Assembly (NCBI GenBank): GCA_963700475.1
Contig: CAVOXR010000009.1
Coordinates: forward strand, 372,001-436,000
Direction of reading: 5' to 3'
DNA from: Prado023 sp963700475
Lineage (GTDB): Bacteria; Actinomycetota; Actinomycetes; S36-B12; CAIYMF01
Length of the DNA: 64,000 bases
Under the pieces are notes generated by a model, which was given only the letters and a program-made list of their open reading frames with translations, ran no database searches and was not told where the DNA came from. Both the position numbers and the translations under genes were made by a program. Positions 19,900 through 29,015 of this stretch are shown piece after piece (the first letter of the stretch is position 1; every line of letters begins with the position of its first letter).

Positions 19900-21534
19900 T
19901 CAGCGACCGCGCGCCGCCCGGTACCGTGCGATCAGCGCGTTCGTCGAGGCGTCCAGTGACGGCTCCGCCTCACCGGTCAGCATCGGGGCGATCGAGTCGG
20001 CGACGACCTTGCCCAGCTGCACGCCCCACTGGTCGTAGGGGTTCAGGTCCCAGATCATCCCCTGGACGAACGTGGAATGCTCGTACAGCGAGATGAGCGC
20101 ACCGAGGGTGAACGGGGTCAGCGACTCGGCCACCAGCATGCTGTTCGGGCGGTTGCCCGGCATGACCTTGTGCTCCACGAGGTGCGCCGGCGTCCCATCC
20201 GCCTCAACCTCCGCCGCCGAGCGACCGAACGCCAGCACCCCCGACTGCGCCAAGCAGTTCGCGACGAGCAGGTCGTGGTGGTTGCCGACGTCGTTGACCG
20301 GCCGCGAGAAGAAGATGAAGTCGGCGGCGGTGATCGTCGTGCCCTGGTGCAGCATCTGGTAGAAGGAGTGCTGCCCGTTGGTCCCCGGCTCGCCCCAGAA
20401 CGACGCGGAGGTGTCGTAGTCCACCGGATCGCCCGCCGCGGTCACCCGCTTGCCGTTGCTCTCCATGATCATCTGCTGCAGGTAGGCCGGGAAGCGCAGG
20501 AGGTACTGGTCGTAGGGCAGCACGACGTGGTCCGCGGTCCCGAGGAAGTTGCGGTTCCACACGCACAGCAGGCCGTGGAGCACCGGCAGGTTCTCGCGCA
20601 TCGGGGCGGTCCGGAAGTGCATGTCCATCGTGTGCAGGCCGGCCAACAGCTCGTCGAAGTGCTCCGGACCGATGGCGATCATCGTCGACAGGCCGATCGC
20701 CGAGCTCATCGAGTAGCGCCCGCCGACCCAGTCCCAGAAGCCGAACATGTTCGCCGTGTCGATGCCGAACGCTGCCACCTTCTCAGCATTCGTCGAGATC
20801 GCCACGAAGTGCCGCGCGACTGCGGCGGCGTCCCCGCCGAGGCCGGCCACCAACCAGTCGCGCGCCGTCCGCGCGTTGGTCATGGTCTCCTGTGTCGTGA
20901 ACGTCTTGGACGCCACAAGGAACAGGGTCTCGGCCGGGTCCAGGTCGCGGGTCTGCTCGACGAAGTCCGAGCCGTCGACGTTGGACACGAAACGCATCAC
21001 GAGGTCGCGATCCGACACGTGGCGCAGCGCCTGATAGGCCATCACAGGCCCGAGGTCCGAGCCGCCGATGCCGATGTTCACCACGTTGCGGATCGGCTGA
21101 CCGGTGAAGCCGAGCCATTCACCGGACCGCACCTGGTCGGCGAAGGCCCCCATCTTGTCCAGGACCGCATGCACGTCGGCCACGACATCCTGGCCGTCGA
21201 CCACCAGGGTCGCGCTCGCGGGCAGCCGCAGGGCGGTGTGCAGGACGGCACGGTCCTCGGTGTTGTTGATGTGCACGCCGGTGAACATGGCCTCTCGCCG
21301 CCCCGCCAGGTCGCGTTCCTCAGCAAGGGCGATCAGCAGGTCGATGGTCTCGCCCGTTATCCGCTGCTTGGCGAAGTCCATGTGCCAGCCCGCGCCGTCG
21401 GCGGACAGCATCGCCGCGCGATCCACGTCAGCCGAGGCGTCGAACAGCTCGCGGATGGTCGTGGCCGACATCGTCTCGGCGTGCGCGGACAGGGCCTGCC
21501 ATGCGGCGGCAGAGGTGAGCGGCGGCTGGGTCAT
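19900..21534 (-). CDS. pgi: Glucose-6-phosphate isomerase
   Basis: Pgi interconverts glucose 6-phosphate and fructose 6-phosphate in glycolysis and gluconeogenesis. The 544-residue protein has normal length. The start MTQPPLTSAAAWQALSAHAE is chosen because GAAGGAGGC precedes ATG 21534; the frame is open farther upstream into mshC but without family similarity. Diagnostic segments are FTGQPIRNVVNIGIGGSDLG, SKTFTTQETMTNA, FGFWDWVGGRYSMSSAIGLS, ESNGKRVT, FWGEPGTNGQHSFYQMLHQG with the active-site histidine, and QGMIWDLNPYDQWGVQLGK. It lies 28 bases after mshC on the same strand, so the two may be co-transcribed. A 14-base tandem repeat begins directly after its stop. Confidence 0.97.
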   Translation of the reverse strand: MTQPPLTSAAAWQALSAHAETMSATTIRELFDASADVDRAAMLSADGAGWHMDFAKQRITGETIDLLIALAEERDLAGRREAMFTGVHINNTEDRAVLHTALRLPASATLVVDGQDVVADVHAVLDKMGAFADQVRSGEWLGFTGQPIRNVVNIGIGGSDLGPVMAYQALRHVSDRDLVMRFVSNVDGSDFVEQTRDLDPAETLFLVASKTFTTQETMTNARTARDWLVAGLGGDAAAVARHFVAISTNAEKVAAFGIDTANMFGFWDWVGGRYSMSSAIGLSTMIAIGPEHFDELLAGLHTMDMHFRTAPMRENLPVLHGLLCVWNRNFLGTADHVVLPYDQYLLRFPAYLQQMIMESNGKRVTAAGDPVDYDTSASFWGEPGTNGQHSFYQMLHQGTTITAADFIFFSRPVNDVGNHHDLLVANCLAQSGVLAFGRSAAEVEADGTPAHLVEHKVMPGNRPNSMLVAESLTPFTLGALISLYEHSTFVQGMIWDLNPYDQWGVQLGKVVADSIAPMLTGEAEPSLDASTNALIARYRAARGR

Positions 21535-21562
21535 GGGGGGTGCCTCCTTCGACCGCCCCAGA

Positions 21563-22792
21563 CTAGGAGAGGTCGACCCCGAGAAGCGTGTCGAGCAGCA
21601 CCCTGACCCGCTCGGGGGCATCACGATCCGGGCCCACTCCCCCGGCCGCCTCCGAGGCCCACTGGTCGAGGAGCCGCAACGCTCCGGGGGTGTCCAGATC
21701 ATCGGCGATCCGCTCGCGCACCGCGGCCAGCACCGCGTCGAACGCCGGGCCGCCCTCCGCCCGCACGCCGTCGCGCAGCGCACGCTCGCGGTGCTCCGCG
21801 CGTTCCAGGTCCGCCGGCGTCCACTCCCAATCGCTGCGGTAGTGGTGGGCCAGGAGCGCCAGGCGCACGGCCGCCGACGACACGCCTGCGTGGCGAAGGC
21901 GCGAGACGAACACCAGGTTGCCTCGGGACTTGCTCATCTTGTGGCCCTCGTAGCCGACCATCCCGGCATGCACGAAGTGCTTGGCGAACGGCGTCTCCCC
22001 CGTCGCGATCCCAGCCTGGGCCGAGCACATCTCGTGGTGCGGGAAGGCGAGGTCCGAGCCGCCGCCCTGCAGGTCGAAGCCCATGCCCAGGTGGTCCAGG
22101 GCGATCGCTGTGCACTCGATGTGCCATCCGGGCCGCCCGTGCCCGAGTGCGGTGTCCCATGCCGGCTCATCGGGGCGCGCGGCCTGCCACAGCATGCAGT
22201 CCAGCGGGGTTCGCTTCCCGGGCCGGTCGGGATCTCCCCCACGCTCGGCGAAGATCTCCCGCATCGCGGCCTCGTCGAGCCCGGAGACCTCCCCGAACCG
22301 GGTGGCCGCAGACGTCGTGAAGTAGAGGTCGCCATCCACGTCGTACACCGCGCCGGCCTCGCGCAGCCGCCCGATCCACTGGACGACCGAGGGGATCGAC
22401 TCGACCGCCCCGATGTAGTCCCGCGGCGGGAGCACGTTGAGCGCCTCCATGTCCTCGGCGAACAGGGCGGTCTCGGAGCGTGCCAGCTCGCGCCAGTCCT
22501 GGCCCGTGGCGACCGCCCGCTCGAGCAACGGGTCATCGATGTCGGTGACGTTCTGGACGTAGTGGACCTCGTGCCCGAGATCCCGCCAGTAGCGGTTCAC
22601 CACGTCGAAGGCGATGTAGGTCGCGGCGTGCCCCAGGTGGGTCGCGTCATACGGGGTGATCCCGCAGACGTACATCCTCGCCACGGCCCCCGGCGCGGTC
22701 GCGCGGACCTGCCCGGTTCGGGTGTCGAAGAGGCTCAGGACAGGGCCCTGACCGGACAGCTCGATGGGCTCCCGCCCGGACCACGACTCCAC
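21563..22792 (-). CDS. mshC: L-cysteine:1D-myo-inositol 2-amino-2-deoxy-alpha-D-glucopyranoside ligase MshC (mycothiol synthesis)
   Basis: MshC joins cysteine to GlcN-inositol using ATP, the third step toward mycothiol, the main low-molecular-weight thiol of actinobacteria. The 409-residue protein derives from cysteinyl-tRNA synthetase. Zinc cysteine C43 lies in MYVCGITPYDATHLGHAA, with the HIGH-like THLGH at 51-55. VQNVTDIDDPLLERA, PGWHIECTAIA and GGGSDLAFPHHEMCSAQA carry the other active-site ligands. KMSKSRGNLVFVS is the KMSKS loop. It lacks the C-terminal anticodon-binding extension of true CysRS, and PPRDYIGAVESIP is typical of MshC. The ATG at 22792 is 69 bases from the divergent SURF1 gene. 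Confidence 0.95.
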   Translation of the reverse strand: MESWSGREPIELSGQGPVLSLFDTRTGQVRATAPGAVARMYVCGITPYDATHLGHAATYIAFDVVNRYWRDLGHEVHYVQNVTDIDDPLLERAVATGQDWRELARSETALFAEDMEALNVLPPRDYIGAVESIPSVVQWIGRLREAGAVYDVDGDLYFTTSAATRFGEVSGLDEAAMREIFAERGGDPDRPGKRTPLDCMLWQAARPDEPAWDTALGHGRPGWHIECTAIALDHLGMGFDLQGGGSDLAFPHHEMCSAQAGIATGETPFAKHFVHAGMVGYEGHKMSKSRGNLVFVSRLRHAGVSSAAVRLALLAHHYRSDWEWTPADLERAEHRERALRDGVRAEGGPAFDAVLAAVRERIADDLDTPGALRLLDQWASEAAGGVGPDRDAPERVRVLLDTLLGVDLS

Positions 22793-22861
22793 GGGTCCAC
22801 ACCCTAGGCCCTGATCGGCACACTCGCCGTCGCGCCCGCTTCACAGACGTAGGCTGGGACC

Positions 22862-23644
22862 GTGCTCGGGATCCTCAGGCAGCGTCGGTGGCTGGGCTTC
22901 ACCGCCTTCATCCTGGGCATGCTCGTTCTCTGCGTGATCCTCGCGCGCTGGCAGTGGAGCCGCTACCAGTACCGACTCGGCGAGAACGACCGCCTCGATG
23001 CCGCCCTGTCAGCGCCGGCCGTCCCGGTCGACGAGCTCCTCGACGCGGCCCCCGCCGGTTCCGAGACCACGGCCCTTCCGCCGGAGCTCGAGTGGCGCAC
23101 GGTCACGGCCACAGGGACGTTCGACGAGGCGGGTGAGACCGCCGTGCGGCGCCGTCCGCTCGACGGACGCAACGGGTTCTGGATCGTCACGCCGCTGGTG
23201 ACCGAGTCCGGCGTTCTCCTGGTCAACCGCGGCTGGACGCCCGCCGGGAGCGACGCGACCGCGGCACCTGACGTCCCGCCGCCGCCCTCAGGCCAGGTCA
23301 CCGTGACGGGCCGCCTGCGGCCCGCTGAGGCGACCGAGCCCACGGATGCGCCGCCTCCGGGACAGGCATGGGCCGCCGATCCCGAGGTCCTGGTCACACC
23401 CGCGGACGCCCTCCGCTTCAACGCGTACGCCGAGCTGACGTCGAGCACGCCCGCCGCCGACGCGGAGCTCACGAGCCTGCCGGTCCCGGGTCATCGCGGG
23501 CTGAACAACCTCGTCTACTCGGTGCAGTGGCTGCTCTTCGGACTCGTCGGGATCATCGGCTGGTGGCGGCTGATCCGCGGTGAGGGCCGCCGCTCGGACG
23601 AGTCCGACGAGATCGAGGCGGCCGCGCAGGAACCGGCGACCTGA
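22862..23644 (+). CDS. SURF1 family protein (cytochrome oxidase assembly)
   Basis: SURF1 proteins help insert heme into the aa3-type cytochrome c oxidase. The 260-residue protein starts at GTG 22862. It has the expected two-helix topology: N-terminal membrane segment WLGFTAFILGMLVLCVILAR, a soluble periplasmic domain and a C-terminal membrane segment NLVYSVQWLLFGLVGIIGWW. Family motifs are RWQWSRYQYR near the first helix, GFWIVTPLVTESGVLLVNRG with W-x-P following, and the terminal NNLVYSVQW. The tail is acidic (DESDEIEAAAQEPAT). It is monocistronic and divergent from mshC. Confidence 0.92.
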   Translation: MLGILRQRRWLGFTAFILGMLVLCVILARWQWSRYQYRLGENDRLDAALSAPAVPVDELLDAAPAGSETTALPPELEWRTVTATGTFDEAGETAVRRRPLDGRNGFWIVTPLVTESGVLLVNRGWTPAGSDATAAPDVPPPPSGQVTVTGRLRPAEATEPTDAPPPGQAWAADPEVLVTPADALRFNAYAELTSSTPAADAELTSLPVPGHRGLNNLVYSVQWLLFGLVGIIGWWRLIRGEGRRSDESDEIEAAAQEPAT

Positions 23645-23745
23645 CCTGCCAGGTTCCGCGACCACCGCGGACTGACAACGCGGCCAAGGACCCGATCGAC
23701 CTCCCCCTGGGTTTCGGGCGCGAACCGGTGGGGCAGGGTGGGCAC

Positions 23746-24072
23746 ATGCTGTTCAAGCGCGTCGGCGACACCCGGCCCTATCCGGATCACGGCATGACCT
23801 CGAAGGACTGGGCCGCCATCCGGCCGACGCGTGTGCGCCTGTCGACCCTGACCACCACCAAGCGCACCCTCGACCTCGAGATCGTCCTGGCCGACGACTC
23901 GACCTTCTATGGCGACCTGTTCGCCCACGTGGTCGAGTACCAGGGCGAGTTCTACCTCGAGGACGGCCTGCACCGGGCCCTGCGGGCAGCCCTGGGCAGC
24001 GGGGGCGACGCGCTGCTCCACGCCCGGATCCACGTGATGGAGCCGAACCCGTCCGGACCCGCGATCAACTGA
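23746..24072 (+). CDS. Conserved actinobacterial protein of unknown function
   Basis: A 108-residue protein starting MLFKRVGDTRPYPDHGMTSK at ATG 23746, with GGGCAGGGTGGG upstream; a longer in-frame start at 23728 exists. Recognisable blocks are TRPYPDHGMTSKDWAAIRPT, RLSTLTTTKRTLDLEIVLAD, DSTFYGDLFAHVVEYQGEFY and LEDGLHRALRAALG. The last has a ParB/Srx-like flavour (a short helix after E-D-G-x-H-R), but this is only a resemblance. No signal or membrane segment. The 3' end overlaps the convergent HAD gene by 8 bases. Confidence 0.75.
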   Translation: MLFKRVGDTRPYPDHGMTSKDWAAIRPTRVRLSTLTTTKRTLDLEIVLADDSTFYGDLFAHVVEYQGEFYLEDGLHRALRAALGSGGDALLHARIHVMEPNPSGPAIN

Positions 24073-24847
24073 GCGTGCGGCCGTTCCAGCGGTCGACATG
24101 GGCCAGGACGTCTCCGAGGCGCTGCACCACGGCGTCGGGCTCCCCCTCGACGGGGCCGAGCTGGTCGTGCGGGATGTCGCTGTGCGGGACGAGGATCGCG
24201 CGCATCCCCACCTGCTGGGCCCCGTGCACGTCGTCCCACGCCCGATCGCCGACGAACACCGCGCGGGCCGGGTCGTCGACCCCGACAGCACGGAGCGCCG
24301 CCACGAACGCGTCCTCGTGTGGCTTGCCCACGGGCAGCTCCGAGGAGTAGACGGCCCCGTCGATCAGGTCCAGCAGGCCGTCGCGGGCGAACACAGCCTC
24401 GTGGTGGGCCCTCGGCCAGAGCGTGTTGGACAGGACCCCGATGCGGATCCCTCGCTCGCGCAGCGCCTCCATCAGCGGCACGGCGTCAGGGTCGGCGTCG
24501 GTGTGCGGGTCCCAGAAGCGCAGGTAGGCGGCGAGCGCCTCCCGATGGCGCGCGCTGTCCAGATCGATCCCGCAGTCGACGAGCATCTGGTCCAGGTGCC
24601 CGGCGCCCGTGCTGCCGGCACTGCTGTGCTGGTCCTGCCAGCGTTGGATCTCCGCGGCGTAGAGGCGCGCCGCGAGGCTGGCGGCATGCCGGGGGTCGTA
24701 GATGCTCGCGTAGGCGTACCACCCGGCGGTGAGGTCCACCTCGTGCCACGGAGTCAGGGTGCCGCCCCAGTCGAAGATCACGGCCTCGATCCGGGCGCCT
24801 GGCGAACCGGCTGCTCCCGAGGCCGCGCCGGAGTCGGGCTCCGTCAC
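24065..24847 (-). CDS. HAD superfamily hydrolase
   Basis: A 260-residue HAD phosphatase-like protein. After an Ala/Gly-rich leader, motif I is IFDWGGTLTPWHEVD (D-W-G-G-T, a common variant where the second aspartate is replaced). The cap domain covers roughly residues 40-130 (RLYAAEIQRWQDQ; YLRFWDPHTDADPDAVPLME). Motif II is IGVLSNTLWP, the motif III lysine is in ELPVGKPHEDAFVAAL, and motif IV is AVFVGDRAWDDVHGAQQVGM. Loss of the second motif I aspartate is compatible with phosphatase activity but may change mechanism. The start codon overlaps the proS stop (ATGA), so translation is coupled to prolyl-tRNA synthetase. Confidence 0.87.
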   Translation of the reverse strand: MTEPDSGAASGAAGSPGARIEAVIFDWGGTLTPWHEVDLTAGWYAYASIYDPRHAASLAARLYAAEIQRWQDQHSSAGSTGAGHLDQMLVDCGIDLDSARHREALAAYLRFWDPHTDADPDAVPLMEALRERGIRIGVLSNTLWPRAHHEAVFARDGLLDLIDGAVYSSELPVGKPHEDAFVAALRAVGVDDPARAVFVGDRAWDDVHGAQQVGMRAILVPHSDIPHDQLGPVEGEPDAVVQRLGDVLAHVDRWNGRTLS

Positions 24848-26634
24848 GGCAGCGCCTGGATGCGCGCTGAGATCGTGGCCACCGCCTCGTCGATGGCCAC
24901 GTCGACCCGATCCCCGCTGGCGCGGTCCTTGACCTCGATGGCGCCCTCCGAGAGCTTCTTGCCGACCACGACGATCAGCGGCACGCCGATCAGCTCGGAG
25001 TCGTTGAACTTCACCCCGGGCGACACGCCCTTGCGGTCGTCGAGCAGGACCCGGAATCCGGCCTGCTCCAGCTCAGCGGCAATCCGCTCGGCGGCCTCGA
25101 ACACGGCCTCGTCCTTGCCGGTCGCCACGATGTGCACGTCGAACGGCGAGACCTCACGCGGCCAGATCAGCCCACGATCGTCGTGGTGCTGCTCGGCGAT
25201 CGCCGCGACTGCGCGCGAGACCCCGATCCCGTACGAGCCCATCGTGACCACGACCTGCTTGCCGTTCTCGTCGAGGACCTTCAGGTCCAGCGCCTCGGCG
25301 TACTTCCGACCGAGCTGGAAGATGTGGCCGATCTCGATGCCACGGGCCTGAGTGAGCAGCCCCTCGCGCCCAGCGGCCGCGCAGTCCGGGCACTGATCAC
25401 CCTCGCGGACCTCGGCGACGTCGATCGTCCCGTCGCCGGTGAAGTCCCGACCCGCGACAAGGTCGAACACGTGCCGCCCCGGCTGGTCGGCTCCGGTGAT
25501 CCAGCGCGTCCCGGGGACCACACGGGGGTCGAGCAGGTACCTGATCCCGGACGCGGCCTCCTCCCCCAGCACGCCTGGGCCGATGTAGCCCTTCACCAGC
25601 GCGGGGTTGGCCGCGAAGTCGGCCTCCTCGAAGGCGACCGGCTCGCCGGGCAGCAGCAGCGCCTCGAGACGCTTGATGTCGACCTCCCGGTCACCGGGCA
25701 GCCCGATGACCAGCGGGTACGAGGTTCCGTCGGGCATCGCGACCTTGACCACGACGTTCTTGAGCGTGTCCCCGGCCTCCCACGGGCGGTCGCCCCGTGC
25801 CAACTCGGGGCGGGCGTTGGCCAGGTCGACGAGCGTGTCGATCGTCGGGGTGTCGGGGGTGTCCTCGACGTGCGCGGCGGGCAGCCCCTCGAGGGCCACC
25901 TCCGCAGGCGGCACGCTGGCCACCGCCTCGACGTTCGCGGCGTACTCGCAGGTCGTGCACTGGACGTAGGTGTCCTCCCCCACGGGGCACACGGCCAGGA
26001 ACTCCTCGGAGGCCGAGCCGCCCATCGCACCGGACATCGCCGAGACGATCGTGTACTCCATCGACAGGCGATCGAACGTCGAGATGTAGGCCTCGCGGTG
26101 CCGGCCGTAGGAAGCCACCAGGCCCTCGTCGGTCGTGTCGAACGAGTAGGAGTCCTTCATCACGAACTCGCGGCCGCGCAGGATCCCCGCACGGGGACGC
26201 GCCTCGTCGCGGTACTTCGTCTGGATCTGGTACAGGCTCAGCGGGAGGTCCTTGTACGAGGAGTACAGGTCCTTGACCGTGAGGGTGAACATCTCCTCGT
26301 GCGTGGGCCCGAGCAGGTAGTCGGAGCCTCGGCGGTCCTGAAGGCGGAAGAGGTTGGGCCCGTACTCGGTCCAGCGGTTGGTCCGCTCATAGGGCTCGCG
26401 GGGCAGCAGGGCCGGGAAGTGCACCTCCTGGAAGCCCGCAGCATCCATCTCCTCGCGCACGATCCGCTCGACGTTGCGCAGCACGCGGTACCCCAGGGGC
26501 AGCCAGGTGAACACACCGGGTGCGACCCGGCGCACATACCCGGCGCGCACAAGCAGTCGGTGCGACGGGACCTCGGCGTCCGCCGGATCCTCGCGAAGCG
26601 TGCGCAGGAACAGCGTGGACATACGGGTCAGCAC
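24844..26634 (-). CDS. proS: Prolyl-tRNA synthetase, long (bacterial) form with editing insertion
   Basis: ProRS charges tRNA-Pro. The start is GTG 26634 (V-L-T-R-M-S-T-L-F-L) because GGAGGAGA precedes it and homologs begin near this point; the frame is open about 190 codons upstream without similarity. Class II motif 1 is in YRVLRNVERIVREEMDAAGF, motif 2 in YRDEARPRAGILRGREFVMK and motif 3 in GSYGIGVSRAVAAIAEQH. The INS editing domain lies between motifs 2 and 3 (LKNVVVKVAMPDG; LVIGLPGDREVDIKRLEALL). The anticodon-binding domain ends the protein (FDVHIVATGKDEA; FRVLLDDRKGVSPGVKFNDS). The 596 residues match the long form. It overlaps the downstream HAD gene by 4 bases. Confidence 0.96.
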   Translation of the reverse strand: MLTRMSTLFLRTLREDPADAEVPSHRLLVRAGYVRRVAPGVFTWLPLGYRVLRNVERIVREEMDAAGFQEVHFPALLPREPYERTNRWTEYGPNLFRLQDRRGSDYLLGPTHEEMFTLTVKDLYSSYKDLPLSLYQIQTKYRDEARPRAGILRGREFVMKDSYSFDTTDEGLVASYGRHREAYISTFDRLSMEYTIVSAMSGAMGGSASEEFLAVCPVGEDTYVQCTTCEYAANVEAVASVPPAEVALEGLPAAHVEDTPDTPTIDTLVDLANARPELARGDRPWEAGDTLKNVVVKVAMPDGTSYPLVIGLPGDREVDIKRLEALLLPGEPVAFEEADFAANPALVKGYIGPGVLGEEAASGIRYLLDPRVVPGTRWITGADQPGRHVFDLVAGRDFTGDGTIDVAEVREGDQCPDCAAAGREGLLTQARGIEIGHIFQLGRKYAEALDLKVLDENGKQVVVTMGSYGIGVSRAVAAIAEQHHDDRGLIWPREVSPFDVHIVATGKDEAVFEAAERIAAELEQAGFRVLLDDRKGVSPGVKFNDSELIGVPLIVVVGKKLSEGAIEVKDRASGDRVDVAIDEAVATISARIQALP

Positions 26635-26728
26635 GAGGGGTCTCCTCCAGGTCCGAGCAGTGGCGACCTCGCACGCGGTGGGCCGTGCGGGTCGGAGAGT
26701 CGCGGCAAGGATATCCCGGCGTGGCAGG

Positions 26729-27571
26729 ATGGCGGCCGTGCCCGGCGAGCTGAAGGTGCTGACATCGCGCCACCTCCCGGACCTGCTCGCGCTCGTGAAT
26801 CGCGACCCGGTGGCCCACTGCTTCGTGGCCTCCCGACTGGCCGACCCGATGGACCCGTGGGCCCTCGGCGGGCTCGTCTGGGGGTGGTTCGAGGGGGGTC
26901 GACTGCGGTCGGCGATGTACACCGGCGCCAACCTGATCCCCATCGAGACCACTCCCCTGTCCCGCGCATCGTTCGCCGACAACGCCAGGCGGCTGGGCCG
27001 GCGCTGCTCGTCGCTCGTGGGTCCCGCTGACGAGGTGCTGGACCTGTGGCGCCTGCTCGCGCCTGCCTGGGGACCGGCCCGCGAGGTGCGCTCCACGCAG
27101 TACCTGATGGCGACCAGCGGACCCGCCACGCGCCCAGCACATCCGGGGCTCCGGGCCCTGCGGATCGACGAGCTCGACCTGCTCATGCCCGCGGCAGTCG
27201 CCATGTTCACCGAGGAGGTGGGGATGTCACCCGTCGCCCACGGCGGCGGACCGGCCTACCGCGCCCGGCTGGCGGAGATCGTCCGGACCGGACGGGCCCT
27301 GGGCGTGGTGGAGGAGGGGCGCCTGATCTTCAAGGCCGAGGTCGGGTCGGCCACCCCCCGGGCCTGCCAGATCCAGGGGGTGTGGGTCGACCCGGCACTG
27401 CGGGGACGTGGTCTGGGCGTCGCCGGCATGGCCGCCGTCGTCGAGCACGCGCGCACGGAAATCGCGCCGATCGTCTCCCTGTACGTCAACGACTACAACC
27501 ACGTCGCCGTGGGGACCTACCTCAAGGTCGGCTTCCAGACGGTCGGGACGTTCGCGACCGTCCTGTTCTGA
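26729..27571 (+). CDS. GNAT acetyltransferase with N-terminal DUF4081-like domain
   Basis: A 280-residue protein. The first about 120 residues (MAAVPGELKVLTSRHLPDLL; VNRDPVAHCFVASRLADPMD; LVGPADEVLDLWRLLAPAWG) match the DUF4081 domain often fused to GNAT in actinobacteria. The C-terminal half is a GNAT fold with the acetyl-CoA loop in CQIQGVWVDPALRGRGLGVA (R-G-R-G-L-G) and YVNDYNHVAVGTYLKVGFQT at the end. Substrate unknown. The gene commonly sits near ispG in actinobacteria, as here. It is divergent from proS. Start taken at ATG 26729; GTG 26738 is an alternative. Confidence 0.85.
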   Translation: MAAVPGELKVLTSRHLPDLLALVNRDPVAHCFVASRLADPMDPWALGGLVWGWFEGGRLRSAMYTGANLIPIETTPLSRASFADNARRLGRRCSSLVGPADEVLDLWRLLAPAWGPAREVRSTQYLMATSGPATRPAHPGLRALRIDELDLLMPAAVAMFTEEVGMSPVAHGGGPAYRARLAEIVRTGRALGVVEEGRLIFKAEVGSATPRACQIQGVWVDPALRGRGLGVAGMAAVVEHARTEIAPIVSLYVNDYNHVAVGTYLKVGFQTVGTFATVLF

Positions 27572-27622
27572 GCGGTCACTGCTTCCTCTGCGCCGTCATC
27601 ACCGCGATCCCCCCACCTCGGG

Positions 27623-27628
27623 GATAAT
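27623..27628 (+). promoter_or_regulatory. Candidate -10 box GATAAT, likely leaderless start
   Basis: GATAAT ends 7 bases before the ATG of the 33-residue membrane peptide at 27636. At that distance transcription would begin at or next to the ATG, giving a leaderless mRNA, which is common in actinobacteria. No Shine-Dalgarno sequence precedes this ATG. No clear -35 box was identified. Confidence 0.4.
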
Positions 27629-27635
27629 CGTGGAC

Positions 27636-27737
27636 ATGGACTGGATCCGCCGGAACATGACGGCCATCGGCCTCATCGTGGTGTTCGCCATGCTCCTGCC
27701 GTTCCTGCTCGTGCTGTTCGGCGTCGTCGCCTTCTGA
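27636..27737 (+). CDS. Small single-span membrane protein, hypothetical
   Basis: A 33-residue peptide, MDWIRRNMTAIGLIVVFAML then LPFLLVLFGVVAF. It has a short basic N-terminus and one hydrophobic helix running to the C-terminus. No family recognised. It has no Shine-Dalgarno but a GATAAT box 7 bases upstream, suggesting leaderless expression. It lies between the GNAT gene and the convergent GTPase gene (23 bases away). The clean charge-then-helix layout supports it as real, though at this length chance cannot be excluded. Confidence 0.5.
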   Translation: MDWIRRNMTAIGLIVVFAMLLPFLLVLFGVVAF

Positions 27738-27760
27738 CCCAGCTGACCCTCGACGCCGCG

Positions 27761-29011
27761 CTACTTCTTCGCCCCGAACCCGCGGCTGCGCATGATCGCC
27801 GAGACCTCCTGGTTGAACACGCGCTGGATCGTCTCGGAGTCCAGGGTTCCGGAGACCGTGTCGTACTTGCCCTCCGACATCCCGATGCAGACGCGGTGCC
27901 AGGCCGTCCCCACAGCGAACGTCACCGTCCCCGCCACGCCACCGGTGATCGCGCCGCCGGCGATCGTCCCGACTCCGGGCACGAGCTTGAGGAGCCCGGT
28001 CGCCGCCGCCCTGCCCGCCTGGGTCGTGACGGTCGTGGCAGCGAGACTGGCAACGGTGGCGCGCTGCATGGGGATGTCGTAGATGGTGGCGATCTTGGCC
28101 ATCATCCCGATCTGGATCGGGACCAGCACAGCCGCATCGGCGAAGGGAATGGGGGTGAACCCCGCTGCGGTGGCCGCCGCCGTCGCGGCGTTCACCGCCT
28201 TCTCGGCAGCCTTAGCCTTTCGCGCGGGGTCAATCTTCTGGGCGGCGGTAAGGGCCTCGGCGGCCTCGTCCGGAGCGCAGCGAAAGGTGGCATCGAGCAG
28301 GTCCAGCAGTCCGTGCTGCTCGACCCCGGTGAAGGGGTCCGCGAGCGCGTTGACCATGACCGCGCGGCCGTCATCGATCGGCAGGCCCATGCCCTCGATC
28401 AGGCGGCCGAGCTCGACCGCGTCGGGGGCGAGGAACAGCTGGCCATGGGCATCGCGCCGGCCGGGCACCTGGGTCATGACCAGGATGACCGGCAACCCGA
28501 CGCCGGCCAGCTCGCGGATGAACGCGGCCTCGGTCTCCTCGAACCGTCGATCGGTGGCCCGGACGCAGTACCACGCGAGGTGGACCTGCTCGGCGAACGG
28601 CATGGCCCGACTGTTGTCGATGAAGCGCTTGAGCTCGGTGATGATCTTCGTGGTGTCACGACCGACCTCGAGGCCCTGGGTGTCGTAGATGCCGAGCTTG
28701 CCCGTCCGGTGGACGTAGAGATGGCTGCCGAGCGTGACCGGCCGCCCGATGCCCGTGGCGGCAACCGATTCACCGAAGATCGCGTTGACCAGGGTGGACT
28801 TCCCGACGCCGGTCTTGCCGAACACCGCGAGGTTGAACCGACCGATCGTGACCTCGGCGTCCGCGAACGCCGACTCGAACGCCTGCTGCGACCACTCGGG
28901 GACCTGACCCTGCTGGCCCGGATCAGCGGCGGGCGCCGCGGCTGTGGGCGCCGGGACCGCCCCGGTCGCCGCGGCAGCACTGCCCGGGCTGGGAGTCGGC
29001 TGGCTGCTCAC
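27761..29011 (-). CDS. Era/YfjP-like GTPase with C-terminal hydrophobic DUF697-like domain
   Basis: A 416-residue P-loop GTPase. An Ala/Pro-rich N-terminus (about 35 residues) precedes the G domain: G1 FNLAVFGKTGVGKSTLVNAI (about 60-78), a G2 threonine in VAATGIGRPVT, and G3 YDTQGLEVGRD. The G4 position reads VILVMTQVPGRRD, so T-Q replaces the usual N-K-x-D or T-K-x-D. The C-terminal half has two Ala/Gly-rich hydrophobic stretches (AVNAATAAATAAGFTPIPFA; VPGVGTIAGGAITGGVAGTV), as in membrane-associated DUF697-type GTPases. Only 4 bases separate it from ispG upstream, so it is the last gene of the dxr-rseP-TSUP-ispG operon. Specific function is unknown. Confidence 0.85.
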   Translation of the reverse strand: MSSQPTPSPGSAAAATGAVPAPTAAAPAADPGQQGQVPEWSQQAFESAFADAEVTIGRFNLAVFGKTGVGKSTLVNAIFGESVAATGIGRPVTLGSHLYVHRTGKLGIYDTQGLEVGRDTTKIITELKRFIDNSRAMPFAEQVHLAWYCVRATDRRFEETEAAFIRELAGVGLPVILVMTQVPGRRDAHGQLFLAPDAVELGRLIEGMGLPIDDGRAVMVNALADPFTGVEQHGLLDLLDATFRCAPDEAAEALTAAQKIDPARKAKAAEKAVNAATAAATAAGFTPIPFADAAVLVPIQIGMMAKIATIYDIPMQRATVASLAATTVTTQAGRAAATGLLKLVPGVGTIAGGAITGGVAGTVTFAVGTAWHRVCIGMSEGKYDTVSGTLDSETIQRVFNQEVSAIMRSRGFGAKK

Positions 29012-29015
29012 CAGG

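Noticed and set aside
27408..27737. 109-codon frame containing the 33-residue membrane peptide
   Set aside because: The first 76 codons overlap the GNAT gene and are Arg/Ser-rich shadow. Only the last part, from ATG 27636, looks like a real small protein.
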